64,000 nt of DNA, from NCBI RefSeq assembly GCF_000265205.3, contig NC_018000.1, positions 5,515,001-5,579,000 on the forward strand. Direction: 5' to 3'. Of this stretch, positions 1-11,940 are shown piece by piece. Under the pieces are notes generated by a model. That model worked only from the letters and a program-made list of their open reading frames with translations, did no database searches and was not told the DNA's origin. The DNA comes from Sinorhizobium fredii USDA 257. Its GTDB lineage: Bacteria > Pseudomonadota > Alphaproteobacteria > Rhizobiales > Rhizobiaceae. How positions within the stretch are numbered: the stretch's first letter is position 1; the number at the start of each line of letters is the position of its first letter. The position numbers were made by a program, and so were the translations under genes.

Positions 1-752
1 ACATCATCGAGGCGGTGGCGCTCTACGATCAGATTCGCTCGCATCCGGAACTCGACTGGGTGCCGCGCGTCAAGCTCTTCGCCGGCAAGGCGGCGCCGAG
101 CTACCACCACGCCAAGCTGATCATCAAGCTTGCCAACGACGTCGCTCGCGTCATCAACAACGACCCGGCGGTGCGTGGTCTTTTGAAGATCATCTTCGTC
201 CCCAACTACAACGTCTCGCTCGCCGAGGTGATGGTGCCTGCCGCCGATCTCTCGGAGCAGATCTCGACCGCCGGCATGGAGGCGTCCGGCACCGGCAACA
301 TGAAGTTCGGCCTCAACGGCGCCCTGACCATCGGCACGCTCGACGGCGCCAATGTGGAGATGCGCGACTGGGTCGGCGAGGAAAATATCCAGATCTTCGG
401 CATGACCGCCGAGGAGGTGGCGAAGGCACGGGCCGAGGGGCACAACCCGCGTGCCGTCATCGAGAGCTCGCGCGAGCTGTCGCAGGCGCTCCAGGCAATC
501 GCCTCCGGAGTCTTCTCGCCGGACGATCGCAACCGCTTCGCGGGCCTTGTCGACGGGCTCTACAACCATGACTGGTTCATGGTAGCCGCCGATTTCGAAG
601 CCTACGCCAAGGCACAGCGCGAGGTTGACAAACTCTGGGCCACCCCATCCGACTGGTATTCGAAGACCATCCGGAACACGGCGCGCATGGGCTGGTTCTC
701 CTCAGACCGCACGATCCGGCAATATGCCGGTGAAATCTGGAGAGCTGGATGA
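1..752 (+). CDS. glgP: Glycogen phosphorylase, C-terminal part (cut by window edge)
   Basis: Releases glucose-1-phosphate from glycogen by phosphorolysis in the cytoplasm. Only about the last 250 residues are present; the frame is open through the window start, so the true start lies upstream (full proteins of this family are about 820 aa). The PLP-site region is visible: ASGTGNMKFGLNGALTIGT near fragment residue 95, in which the Lys of GTGNMK is the family's PLP-binding lysine. The stop overlaps the glgB start in ATGA at 749-752, so the two genes are translationally coupled and glgP is the upstream member of the glycogen operon. Confidence 0.95.
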   Translation, partial: IIEAVALYDQIRSHPELDWVPRVKLFAGKAAPSYHHAKLIIKLANDVARVINNDPAVRGLLKIIFVPNYNVSLAEVMVPAADLSEQISTAGMEASGTGNMKFGLNGALTIGTLDGANVEMRDWVGEENIQIFGMTAEEVAKARAEGHNPRAVIESSRELSQALQAIASGVFSPDDRNRFAGLVDGLYNHDWFMVAADFEAYAKAQREVDKLWATPSDWYSKTIRNTARMGWFSSDRTIRQYAGEIWRAG

Positions 753-2959
753 CGTCACCGCCTGGCAAGGACGAAACGCCCGCTGCGTCAGGCTTTCTGC
801 CGGCGCAGGAGATTGAGGCAATACTTTCCGGCACCCACAGCGACCCCTTTGCCGTTCTCGGCGTGCACGCCTCCGGCAAGACCTACGTCGCGCGCTGCTT
901 CATTCCCGGCGCGGGAACTGTTGTCGCGGAGACCCTATCCGGCAACGACATCGGAGCACTCGAACGGCGCCACGACGCCGGCTTTTTCGAAGGCCCCGTC
1001 TTGCTCCGCAAGGGGCAGCCGATCCGCTACCGGGCCCGCAACGAGGGCGGCGAATGGATCGTGCTCGATTCATACAGTTTCGGTCCCGTCCTTGGCCCCA
1101 TGGACGACTATTACATCCGCGAAGGCTCGCACCTGAGGCTCTTCGACAAGATGGGTGCCCACCCGATCTCGCACGAGGGTGCCGAAGGCTTTCACTTCGC
1201 CGTCTGGGCGCCGAACGCGCGGCGCGTTTCGGTCGTCGGCAACTTCAACGATTGGGATGGCCGTCGCCACGTCATGCGGCTGCGCGCCGACACGGGCATC
1301 TGGGAGATCTTCATCCCCGGCGTGCCGATCGGCGCCCCTTACAAATACGAGATTCTCGGCAAGGACGGCACGCTGCTGCCGCTGAAGGCCGATCCTTTCG
1401 CCCGGCGCTCGGAGCTCCGCCCCGACACCGCATCGGTAACCACGGGCGAAATCGCCCAGGTCTGGGACGACGAGGCGCACCGGCGGCACTGGGAAGAGAT
1501 CGATCCGCGCCGGCAGCCGATTTCCATCTACGAGGTCCATGCCAGTTCGTGGCAGCGCCGCGACAACGGCGATATGCTGACCTGGGACGAACTGGCCGAG
1601 CGGCTGATCCCCTATTGCGTCGACATGGGCTTCACCCATATCGAGTTCCTGCCGATCTCCGAATTCCCCTACGATCCGTCATGGGGCTATCAGACCACCG
1701 GTCTTTATTCGCCGACCGCGCGCTTCGGCGAGCCGGAAGGTTTTGCCCGCTTCGTCAATGGCTGCCACAAGGTCGGCATCGGCGTCATTCTCGACTGGGT
1801 GCCGGCGCATTTTCCGACCGACGAGCATGGCTTGCGCTGGTTCGACGGTACGGCGCTCTACGAACACGAGGATCCGCGCCAGGGCTTCCATCCCGACTGG
1901 AACACGGCGATCTACAATTTCGGCCGCGAGGAGGTCGCCGCCTACCTCGTCAACAACGCCCTCTACTGGGCCGAGAAGTTCCATGTCGACGGCCTCCGCG
2001 TCGACGCGGTCGCGTCGATGCTATATCTCGACTATTCGCGCAAGCACGGCGAATGGGTGCCGAACGAGTACGGCGGCAATGAAAATCTCGAGGCGGTTCG
2101 TTTCCTGCAGACGATGAATACCCGCCTCTACGGCATTCATCAGGGCGTTCTGACGATCGCCGAGGAATCGACCTCCTGGCCGAAAGTGTCCCATCCGGTC
2201 CACACCGGCGGGCTCGGCTTCGGCTTCAAATGGAACATGGGCTTCATGCACGACACGCTGCAATATCTGTCGCGCGAGCCGGTGCACCGGAAGTTCCACC
2301 ACAACGACATGACCTTCGGACTGCTCTACGCTTTCAGCGAGAATTTCGTCCTGCCGCTGTCGCATGACGAGGTCGTGCACGGCAAGGGATCGCTGATCGC
2401 CAAGATGGCCGGCGACGATTGGCAGAAGTTCGCCAATCTCAGGGCCTATTACGGCTTCATGTGGGGCTATCCGGGCAAGAAGCTCCTCTTCATGGGGCAG
2501 GAGTTCGCGCAATGGCGCGAATGGGCGGAAGAGCGCCAGCTCGACTGGAACCTGCTCGAATACAATCTCCACGAAGGCATGCGGCGGCTGGTCCGCGACT
2601 TGAACGGCACCTATCGCTCCAAACCGTCGCTGCACGCACGCGATTGCGAGGGCGATGGCTTCGAGTGGCTGATTGCCGACGACCGGGACAATTCGGTCTT
2701 CGCCTGGCTCAGAAAAGCACCGGGCGAGAAGCTGATCGCGGTCGTCACCAATTTCACTCCGGTCTATCGGGAGGGCTATGACGTACCGCTACCGGTCGCA
2801 GGACGCTGGAAGGAAATCCTCAACACCGATGCGGAGATCTATGGAGGCAGCGGCAAGGGCAACGGCGGCGCCGTGCATGCGGAAAGGAAATCGAACGGAA
2901 TGACGATGGCCACAGTGACGCTGCCGCCGCTCGCGACGCTGATGCTCGAGCAGGAATGA
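749..2959 (+). CDS. glgB: 1,4-alpha-glucan branching enzyme
   Basis: Makes the alpha-1,6 branches of glycogen. The 736 aa length fits the long bacterial GlgB type. A CBM48-like module (VWAPNARRVSVVGNFNDW) lies around residues 150-170, followed by the GH13 barrel. The catalytic regions are readable: GLRVDAVASMLYLDYSRK (Asp nucleophile), TIAEESTSWP (Glu acid/base) and LSHDEVVHGKGSL (transition-state Asp). The ATG overlaps the glgP stop by 4 nt. A 113 nt gap separates it from glgC; no obvious terminator is seen there, so glgC is probably cotranscribed. Confidence 0.97.
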   Translation: MTSPPGKDETPAASGFLPAQEIEAILSGTHSDPFAVLGVHASGKTYVARCFIPGAGTVVAETLSGNDIGALERRHDAGFFEGPVLLRKGQPIRYRARNEGGEWIVLDSYSFGPVLGPMDDYYIREGSHLRLFDKMGAHPISHEGAEGFHFAVWAPNARRVSVVGNFNDWDGRRHVMRLRADTGIWEIFIPGVPIGAPYKYEILGKDGTLLPLKADPFARRSELRPDTASVTTGEIAQVWDDEAHRRHWEEIDPRRQPISIYEVHASSWQRRDNGDMLTWDELAERLIPYCVDMGFTHIEFLPISEFPYDPSWGYQTTGLYSPTARFGEPEGFARFVNGCHKVGIGVILDWVPAHFPTDEHGLRWFDGTALYEHEDPRQGFHPDWNTAIYNFGREEVAAYLVNNALYWAEKFHVDGLRVDAVASMLYLDYSRKHGEWVPNEYGGNENLEAVRFLQTMNTRLYGIHQGVLTIAEESTSWPKVSHPVHTGGLGFGFKWNMGFMHDTLQYLSREPVHRKFHHNDMTFGLLYAFSENFVLPLSHDEVVHGKGSLIAKMAGDDWQKFANLRAYYGFMWGYPGKKLLFMGQEFAQWREWAEERQLDWNLLEYNLHEGMRRLVRDLNGTYRSKPSLHARDCEGDGFEWLIADDRDNSVFAWLRKAPGEKLIAVVTNFTPVYREGYDVPLPVAGRWKEILNTDAEIYGGSGKGNGGAVHAERKSNGMTMATVTLPPLATLMLEQE

Positions 2960-3072
2960 GGAGTGGGCCCGGCCGGCACCGCCGGCGGACGGGCTGGAAG
3001 GAATCAGGGGCCCGCGAGGCGTCGCAGAAAGCCGCCGGGCGGTCCTCGAAGAACTGATCTTGGGGAGGACAA

Positions 3073-4335
3073 ATGGTGGAAAAACGTACGCAACCTCTGG
3101 CTCGTGATGCCATGGCCTATGTTCTCGCCGGCGGTCGTGGCAGTCGGCTGAAGGAACTGACCGACCGGCGTGCCAAGCCGGCCGTCTATTTCGGCGGCAA
3201 GGCTCGCATCATCGATTTCGCGCTTTCCAATGCGTTGAATTCGGGTATCCGTCGCATCGGAGTGGCGACCCAGTACAAGGCCCATTCGCTGATCCGGCAC
3301 CTGCAGCGCGGCTGGAACTTCTTCCGCCCCGAGCGCAACGAGAGCTTCGATATCCTGCCGGCGAGCCAGCGCGTCTCGGAAACGCAATGGTACGAAGGCA
3401 CCGCCGACGCAGTCTTCCAGAATATCGACATCATCGAGGATCATGGCGTCGAGTACATGGTGATCCTCGCCGGCGATCACATCTACAAGATGGACTACGA
3501 GCTGATGCTGCAACAGCACGTCGATTCCGGCGCCGATGTGACGATCGGCTGCCTGGAAGTGCCGCGCATGGAGGCGACGGGCTTCGGTGTCATGCATGTC
3601 GACAACGAGGACCGGATCATCGCCTTCGTCGAAAAGCCGGCCGACCCGCCCGCCATCCCGGGCAACCCTGAGATGGCGCTGGCCTCCATGGGCATCTACG
3701 TCTTCCACACCAAGTTCCTGATGGACATGCTGCGCCGGGATGCGGCCGATCCGAAATCCAGTCGCGATTTCGGCAAGGACATCATTCCCTATATCGTCGA
3801 GCACGGTAAGGCGGTCGCCCACCGCTTCACCCACTCCTGCGTCCGTTCGGACTTCGAACGCGAGGCCTATTGGCGCGACGTCGGCACGATCGACGCCTAT
3901 TGGCAGGCGAACATCGACCTCACGCATATCACGCCCGAGCTCGACATCTACGACAGCACTTGGCCGATCTGGACTTTTTCCGAAATCAAGCCGCCCGCCA
4001 AGTTCGTCCACGACGACGAGGACCGCCGCGGCTCGGCGACCTCCTCGCTCGTCTCGGGAGATTGCATCATCTCGGGCGCAGCGCTCAACAGGAGCCTCTT
4101 GTTTACCGGCGTTCGCGTCAATTCATACTCCCGACTCGAAAATGCCGTAGTTCTCCCCGACGTGACGGTCGGGCGGCACTCGATTCTGCGCAATGTCGTC
4201 ATCGACAGCCGGGTAGTGATCCCGGAAGGGCTGGTCGTCGGCGATGATCCGGAGCTCGACGCCAAGCGCTTCCGCCGGTCCGAAAACGGCGTTTGCCTGA
4301 TCACGCAAACGATGATCGACAAATTGGGAATGTAG
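3073..4335 (+). CDS. glgC: Glucose-1-phosphate adenylyltransferase (ADP-glucose pyrophosphorylase)
   Basis: Converts ATP and glucose-1-phosphate to ADP-glucose, the committed and usually allosterically controlled step of glycogen synthesis. The 420 aa product begins [20 protein letters not shown]. The nucleotidyltransferase loop [20 protein letters not shown] is at residues 18-37, and [10 protein letters not shown] marks the sugar-phosphate site. The C-terminal third has the left-handed beta-helix pattern ([19 protein letters not shown]). A GGGAGG-like ribosome site (ttggggagg) precedes the ATG. It sits 10 nt before glgA. Confidence 0.97.
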   Translation: MVEKRTQPLARDAMAYVLAGGRGSRLKELTDRRAKPAVYFGGKARIIDFALSNALNSGIRRIGVATQYKAHSLIRHLQRGWNFFRPERNESFDILPASQRVSETQWYEGTADAVFQNIDIIEDHGVEYMVILAGDHIYKMDYELMLQQHVDSGADVTIGCLEVPRMEATGFGVMHVDNEDRIIAFVEKPADPPAIPGNPEMALASMGIYVFHTKFLMDMLRRDAADPKSSRDFGKDIIPYIVEHGKAVAHRFTHSCVRSDFEREAYWRDVGTIDAYWQANIDLTHITPELDIYDSTWPIWTFSEIKPPAKFVHDDEDRRGSATSSLVSGDCIISGAALNRSLLFTGVRVNSYSRLENAVVLPDVTVGRHSILRNVVIDSRVVIPEGLVVGDDPELDAKRFRRSENGVCLITQTMIDKLGM

Positions 4336-4345
4336 GTCCGCGCGT

Positions 4346-7422
<3,077 letters not shown>

Positions 7423-7480
7423 GGCGCAAGATCAATGGGGCCGCCGCCATGCGCGGCCTTCCTTCTTCCAAACTGGTGCC

Positions 7481-7658
7481 CCGGCACCCCCTTCTGGCCT
7501 GCCGGCCATCTCCCCCACAAGGGGGGAGAATATGTGCGGCTTCCCCTCGCTTCAACCGAAAGGCTTCCGCAAGCGGAGCGCCCCCGTGAGGCAGAAGAGA
7601 GCCGCGAGTCGTCTCCCCCTTGTGGGGGTGATGGCCGGCAGGCCAGAGGGGGTGCCGG
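7481..7658. repeat. RIME-like intergenic inverted repeat between pgm and glgX
   Basis: Two arms of about 48-50 nt, 7481-7530 and 7611-7658, are near-perfect reverse complements of each other (each contains a GGCCTGCCGGCCAT core next to a TCCCCC-ACAAG-GGGGGA hairpin), separated by an 80 nt spacer. The shape and composition match the rhizobial intergenic mosaic elements. It fills most of the pgm-glgX gap and might act as an mRNA stability or attenuation structure within the operon. Confidence 0.8.
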
Positions 7659-7708
7659 CGGCACCGATCTCGGCTGCAAGATCACTACCAAGAAGGAACG
7701 CGTCCCTC

Positions 7709-9673
7709 ATGCCGACGACCGGAATTCCACCCCTCGGCGTGACCCGCACGCCAGACGGAACGCGCTTTGCCGTCTGGTCCCACAATGCCGCGCGGATCGA
7801 TCTTTGCCTGTTCGATAAGCAGGGCGAAAAAGAACTGCGCCGCCTGCCGATGAGGCGCGACGGTGATGTGCACAGCATCACCCTTGGGGACGCCCCCCTC
7901 GGCACCCGATACGGCTTGCGTGCCGAGGGCGTCTACTCGCCCGACCACGGACTGTGGTTCGATCCTTCCAAGCTGCTGGTCGACCCCTATGCAGTGGAAC
8001 TCGACCGCCCGTTTCGCCACGATCCGCGGCTGACGGTCTTCGGACAAGAAACGGCCGATCTCGTGCCGAAGGCGATCGTGACGGACATAAAGGCTGTGGA
8101 GCCTAAGCCGCCGCTGTTCCAGCCGGGCGGGCTGATCTATGAGGTCGCCGTAAAGCCGTTCACCATCCTTCATCCGAACATTCCGGAAAAGAAGCGCGGC
8201 ACTCTGGCCGCGCTCGCCGAGCCGATCGTCATCGAGCACCTGCACCGCCTCGGTGTCTCCGCCGTCGAACTGATGCCGATCGTCGCCTGGATCGACGAGC
8301 GGCACCTGCCGCCGCTCGGACTGCACAATGGTTGGGGCTACAACCCGATCGCACCGATGGCGCTCGATCCGCGCCTGGTTCCGGGCGGCGTCAAGGAATT
8401 GCGCAAGACGGTGGACGCCCTGCACAAGGCCGGCATCGGCGTCATCCTCGATCTCGTCTTCAACCATTCCGGCGAGAGCGACCGCTACGGCACGACGCTC
8501 TCGATGCGCGGTCTCGACAATCTCACCTATTATCGCCATGTGACCGACCAGCCCGGCGAACTCATCAATGACACCGGCTGCGGCAATACCATCGCTTGCG
8601 ATCACCCGACGGTGCAAAGCCTCATCCTCGACAGCCTGCGGCATTTCGTGTTGGCCGCCGGCGTTGACGGATTTCGCTTCGACCTTGCCTCCATCCTCGG
8701 TCGCGACATGAGCGGCTTTCATCGCGACGCCGCGCTTTTTGCGGCAATCGCGGCCGATCCGGTGCTGTCGGACCGGGTGCTCATCGCCGAGCCCTGGGAT
8801 ACCGGCCCGGGCGGCTATCAGCTCGGCAATTTCCCTCGCGCCTTTCTTGAGTGGAACGATCGCGCCCGCGACGATATCCGCCGCTATTGGCGCGGCGATC
8901 GGCACGCCATCGGCGCGCTCGCCAGCGCGCTTGCCGGCTCCTCCGACATCTTCTCTCGCTGGGGCGAGACGACGACGCGCAGCGTCAACTTCGTCGCCGC
9001 CCATGACGGCTTCACGCTCGTCGATCTCGTCTCCTATGCACGCAAGCACAACGAGGCGAATGGCGAAGGCAATCGGGACGGGCACAACGAGAACTACTCG
9101 TGGAACAATGGCGCCGAGGGCCCGACCGAGGATCCGGAGGTGGTGACAGCACGGCGGAACGATGCCATGGCGATCGCCGGCAGCCTGTTCGCCTCGCGCG
9201 GAACGATCATGCTGGCGGCAGGGGACGAAGGCGGCCGCAGCCAGCACGGCAATAACAATGCCTATGCGCAGGACAATACGATCACCTGGCTCGACTGGGA
9301 GGCGCTCGACCAGCAACTGGTCGACCACACGGCTGCGCTCTCCTCCATGCGCCGTCGCTTTCGCGTCTTCGCCGAGAGGTCCTTTTTCACCGGCCGGGGC
9401 GACGTCGCCTGGCTGCGGCTTGACGGTCATCCGATGACGGTCGAAGATTGGGAACATCCGGCGACCGATAACCTGATCATGACGCTTGCGACCGAGGATC
9501 GGCAACAGCAGCGATCGACCCGGCTCGCCGTGGTCATCAACCGCAGCCATGCGCCGCATCCCTTCATGCCGCCGCCGAGCCTCGAGGGCGAATGGCGCGA
9601 CGCCCTCTCGGACGCCACGCTGCCGGCCTTCGCACCCGCCCGCTCAGTCACGTTTCTTGTCGAGGTTTTCTAA
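7709..9673 (+). CDS. glgX: Glycogen debranching enzyme GlgX (GH13_11 isoamylase type)
   Basis: Hydrolyses alpha-1,6 links of phosphorylase-limit glycogen. I chose the ATG at 7709 (MPTTGIPPLGVTRTPDGTRF, 654 aa) because it follows an AGAAGGAA ribosome site and matches the family N terminus; the frame is open upstream only through the palindromic repeat. A CBM48-like N-terminal module precedes the GH13 barrel. GVDGFRFDLASILGR carries the nucleophile Asp, LIAEPWDTGPGG the acid/base Glu, and VAAHDGFTLVDLV the third acid. NEANGEGNRDGHNENYSWN is a typical GlgX/isoamylase loop. Confidence 0.95.
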   Translation: MPTTGIPPLGVTRTPDGTRFAVWSHNAARIDLCLFDKQGEKELRRLPMRRDGDVHSITLGDAPLGTRYGLRAEGVYSPDHGLWFDPSKLLVDPYAVELDRPFRHDPRLTVFGQETADLVPKAIVTDIKAVEPKPPLFQPGGLIYEVAVKPFTILHPNIPEKKRGTLAALAEPIVIEHLHRLGVSAVELMPIVAWIDERHLPPLGLHNGWGYNPIAPMALDPRLVPGGVKELRKTVDALHKAGIGVILDLVFNHSGESDRYGTTLSMRGLDNLTYYRHVTDQPGELINDTGCGNTIACDHPTVQSLILDSLRHFVLAAGVDGFRFDLASILGRDMSGFHRDAALFAAIAADPVLSDRVLIAEPWDTGPGGYQLGNFPRAFLEWNDRARDDIRRYWRGDRHAIGALASALAGSSDIFSRWGETTTRSVNFVAAHDGFTLVDLVSYARKHNEANGEGNRDGHNENYSWNNGAEGPTEDPEVVTARRNDAMAIAGSLFASRGTIMLAAGDEGGRSQHGNNNAYAQDNTITWLDWEALDQQLVDHTAALSSMRRRFRVFAERSFFTGRGDVAWLRLDGHPMTVEDWEHPATDNLIMTLATEDRQQQRSTRLAVVINRSHAPHPFMPPPSLEGEWRDALSDATLPAFAPARSVTFLVEVF

Positions 9674-9750
9674 AGTTTTACCGCCACTTGCTAGACGTTG
9701 CCCGGCCGGCCTATAGATCGGTCGAGAGGCCGCTGCTTCAGGACAAACCC

Positions 9751-10239
9751 ATGCCGCACGATATTTCGCTTTCCGAGGTCAAGGCTCTGATCGGCAAAGA
9801 GATCGGCGTATCCGACTGGATCACCGTGTCGCAGAAGACCATCGACAATTTTGCCGAGGCGACAAGCGACTTCCAATTCATTCACACTGATCCCGAGCGC
9901 GCGGCGGCGGAAACGCCCTTCGGCGGCACGATTGCGCACGGGTTCCTGTCGCTCTCGCTACTCTCGGCAATGAACTACAATTGCCTGCCGAAGATCCGCG
10001 AGCAGACGATGGGCATCAATTACGGCTTCGACAAGGTGCGCTTCATGGCACCCGTCAAGAGCGGCGCCCGGGTACGAGGCCGCTTCACCATGGCCGACGC
10101 CCGCTTCCGCGGCGCCGGCATGCTGATGATCACCTATGACGCGACGGTGGAGATCGAGGGCGAACGGAAGCCGGCCCTGACAGCTGTATGGCAGACGATC
10201 ATTCAGTTCGACCCGAAGGACCGGCCGGCCGATGCCTGA
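9751..10239 (+). CDS. MaoC-like (R)-specific enoyl-CoA hydratase family protein
   Basis: A 162 aa single hot-dog domain protein resembling NodN/MaoC-type dehydratases. The hydratase motif is visible as SDFQFIHTDPERAAAETPFG followed by GTIAHGFLSLSLLS (catalytic Asp/His pair within residues 45-75). The family hydrates 2-enoyl-CoA or acts on related acyl substrates; the true substrate cannot be read from sequence. The ATG at 9751 was chosen because the MPHDISLSEVKALIG start fits the family. It overlaps the downstream DUF2332 gene by 8 nt, suggesting coexpression. Confidence 0.85.
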   Translation: MPHDISLSEVKALIGKEIGVSDWITVSQKTIDNFAEATSDFQFIHTDPERAAAETPFGGTIAHGFLSLSLLSAMNYNCLPKIREQTMGINYGFDKVRFMAPVKSGARVRGRFTMADARFRGAGMLMITYDATVEIEGERKPALTAVWQTIIQFDPKDRPADA

Positions 10240-11305
10240 CGCCGGGTCGGCCGACGAGACCATCCGTGCTGCATTCCGCGACCAGGCGAAATCCTGCGAA
10301 AAGCTCGGTTCGCCGTTCATGGCGCGCCTCTGCAAGCTGGCTGCGGAGCGCCTGAATGAGAAAAACACAGTGGGCCGCCGCGTTCTCCGTTGGCCAGGCG
10401 ATCCATCCGCCAATGGCGACGCCCTCGCGCTGCGGCTGTTCGGTGCCCTTCACGCCCTTGTTCTCCTGCATCGCGACGACGAATTGGAAGGTTGCTACCC
10501 GCCCAACGATGCCGACGACGCCACACTATGGAACGCTTGCGAGGGGGCACTCGCGCGGCACGCGGATTTCATCCTTGAGCGGCTCCGATTTGCGCCGCAA
10601 ACGAATGAGGTGCGCCGCTCCGGCGCATTGCTTCCCGGCTTCCTGACGATTGCCAATCTTTTCGGCAGGGGGCTCGTTCTCTCGGAGATCGGCGCCAGCG
10701 CCGGCTTGAACCTCCACTGGGACCGGTATCGTTACGTTCTCCCGAACGGTGATTGCGGCGATGAAGCTGCCGATGTTGTCATCACGCCCGAATGGCATGG
10801 TGACGCACCGAAACTCCGGTCCTTGGAAATTGTCTCACGCGCCGGTTGCGACCTCAACCCGCTGAACCCGGCGGACGAGGACGACCGGCTGCGGCTGCTC
10901 TCCTATATCTGGGCAGACCAGTTGGACCGGCTCGATCGGACAAGGAAAGCATTGGACATCGCCGCATCTGCAGGGAGGCTGGTCGAGCGCGCCGACGCGA
11001 TCGACTGGCTGAAGGCCCGCCTGGCTCGCAGCTTCCCGGGCGCGGTGCACGTCATCTATCACTCGATCGCCTGGCAATACCTGCCGGCAGCCGCCCAGAG
11101 GCAAGGTGAGGCCCTGATTTCCGCCGCCGGCGCGGTTGCGACTCACGCGGCGCCGATTGCCCGGCTGCAGATGGAGGGCGACAGCCAAACGCCCGGCGCG
11201 GCACTGTCGCTTCAGATATGGCCGGGCGGTGAAAAGCACCTCATCGGCCGCGCCGATTTCCACGGCCGTTGGGTCAGTTGGCGAGGCTGGCCGGCAAGCG
11301 GCTGA
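10232..11305 (+). CDS. DUF2332 family protein, function unknown
   Basis: A 357 aa cytoplasmic protein without a signal peptide or membrane segment. Family features seen: GSPFMARLCKLAAERL near the N terminus, a glycine-rich SEIGASAGLNLHWDRYRY block around residues 150-167, and VIYHSIAWQYLP near residue 275. The SEIGASAGLN stretch resembles the nucleotide or SAM loop of a Rossmann fold, but no activity is established. It starts inside the 3' end of the MaoC gene (8 nt overlap), so the two form an operon, possibly as the tail of the glycogen transcript. Confidence 0.8.
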   Translation: MPDAGSADETIRAAFRDQAKSCEKLGSPFMARLCKLAAERLNEKNTVGRRVLRWPGDPSANGDALALRLFGALHALVLLHRDDELEGCYPPNDADDATLWNACEGALARHADFILERLRFAPQTNEVRRSGALLPGFLTIANLFGRGLVLSEIGASAGLNLHWDRYRYVLPNGDCGDEAADVVITPEWHGDAPKLRSLEIVSRAGCDLNPLNPADEDDRLRLLSYIWADQLDRLDRTRKALDIAASAGRLVERADAIDWLKARLARSFPGAVHVIYHSIAWQYLPAAAQRQGEALISAAGAVATHAAPIARLQMEGDSQTPGAALSLQIWPGGEKHLIGRADFHGRWVSWRGWPASG

Positions 11306-11340
11306 CCGCGACGACACGACAAGCCCCGCTCACAAAGAAA

Positions 11341-11364
11341 AAGCGGCAGATCGCTCTGCCGCTT
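11341..11364 (-). terminator. Terminator after soxG
   Basis: Perfect 10 bp stem AAGCGGCAGA / TCTGCCGCTT with a TCGC loop, followed on the minus strand by TTTTTCTTT. It lies between the convergent soxG and DUF2332 genes. Confidence 0.8.
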
Positions 11365-11385
11365 CCAGTTCAAAGACGCGCCTCT

Positions 11386-11940
11386 TCAATGCGCCGCGTC
11401 TTCAGCGCCTTCCGAAAGCAGGCCGAAGACGAAGGGCGCGAACGATCGCCAGCACTCGAGGCGGAATGTATCCTCCGCCGTTCGGAGCAGAACAATCTCC
11501 GCCTTGCCGAAAATCGTGCGCGAGCAGGCGCCGACCGGAAAGAGTGCGAGCGACAGGTCCTGCGGGCAGCCGCTGTTGATCGCCACCTCCGCGCCCGGTC
11601 CACTGACGATAATCGCCGTGTTGCGGTGGGACACATCAACCGCCGAATGCAGGGCGCCACTCGATGCGGCGGCGGCCATCAGGTCAGCACCGTCCTCGTC
11701 GATTACCAGCCACTCGTCCGGCCCGAGCCAGAGTGCGTGGCGCTTGCCGCTCGAAGCCGAGGTCTTCGGCCGCAGCGGAAGCGTCACACCGAGCGCCGCC
11801 GAAAGAGCCGGAACCTCGTCCTTGCCGGCGCGCAGCGATATCCGCGATGCGGGTGCCGCCGGCGTGAGGATCGCCGCGTGCGAACCGCCCCTGAGGCCGG
11901 CGAGCGGAGCTTTGCGAATAGCCATTGCCTGGTCAGCCAT
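11386..11940 (-). CDS. soxG: Sarcosine oxidase gamma subunit
   Basis: Small subunit of heterotetrameric sarcosine oxidase. 184 aa from the ATG at 11940 (MADQAMAIRKAPLAGLRGGS), which overlaps the soxA stop by 8 nt; an upstream in-frame ATG exists but falls deeper inside soxA. It shows the SoxG/YgfZ-like fold features WLGPDEWLVI, DVSHRNTAIIVSGPGA and LFPVGACSRTIFGKAEIVL. It is the last gene of soxBDAG and is followed by a strong terminator. Confidence 0.92.
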   Translation of the reverse strand: MADQAMAIRKAPLAGLRGGSHAAILTPAAPASRISLRAGKDEVPALSAALGVTLPLRPKTSASSGKRHALWLGPDEWLVIDEDGADLMAAAASSGALHSAVDVSHRNTAIIVSGPGAEVAINSGCPQDLSLALFPVGACSRTIFGKAEIVLLRTAEDTFRLECWRSFAPFVFGLLSEGAEDAAH

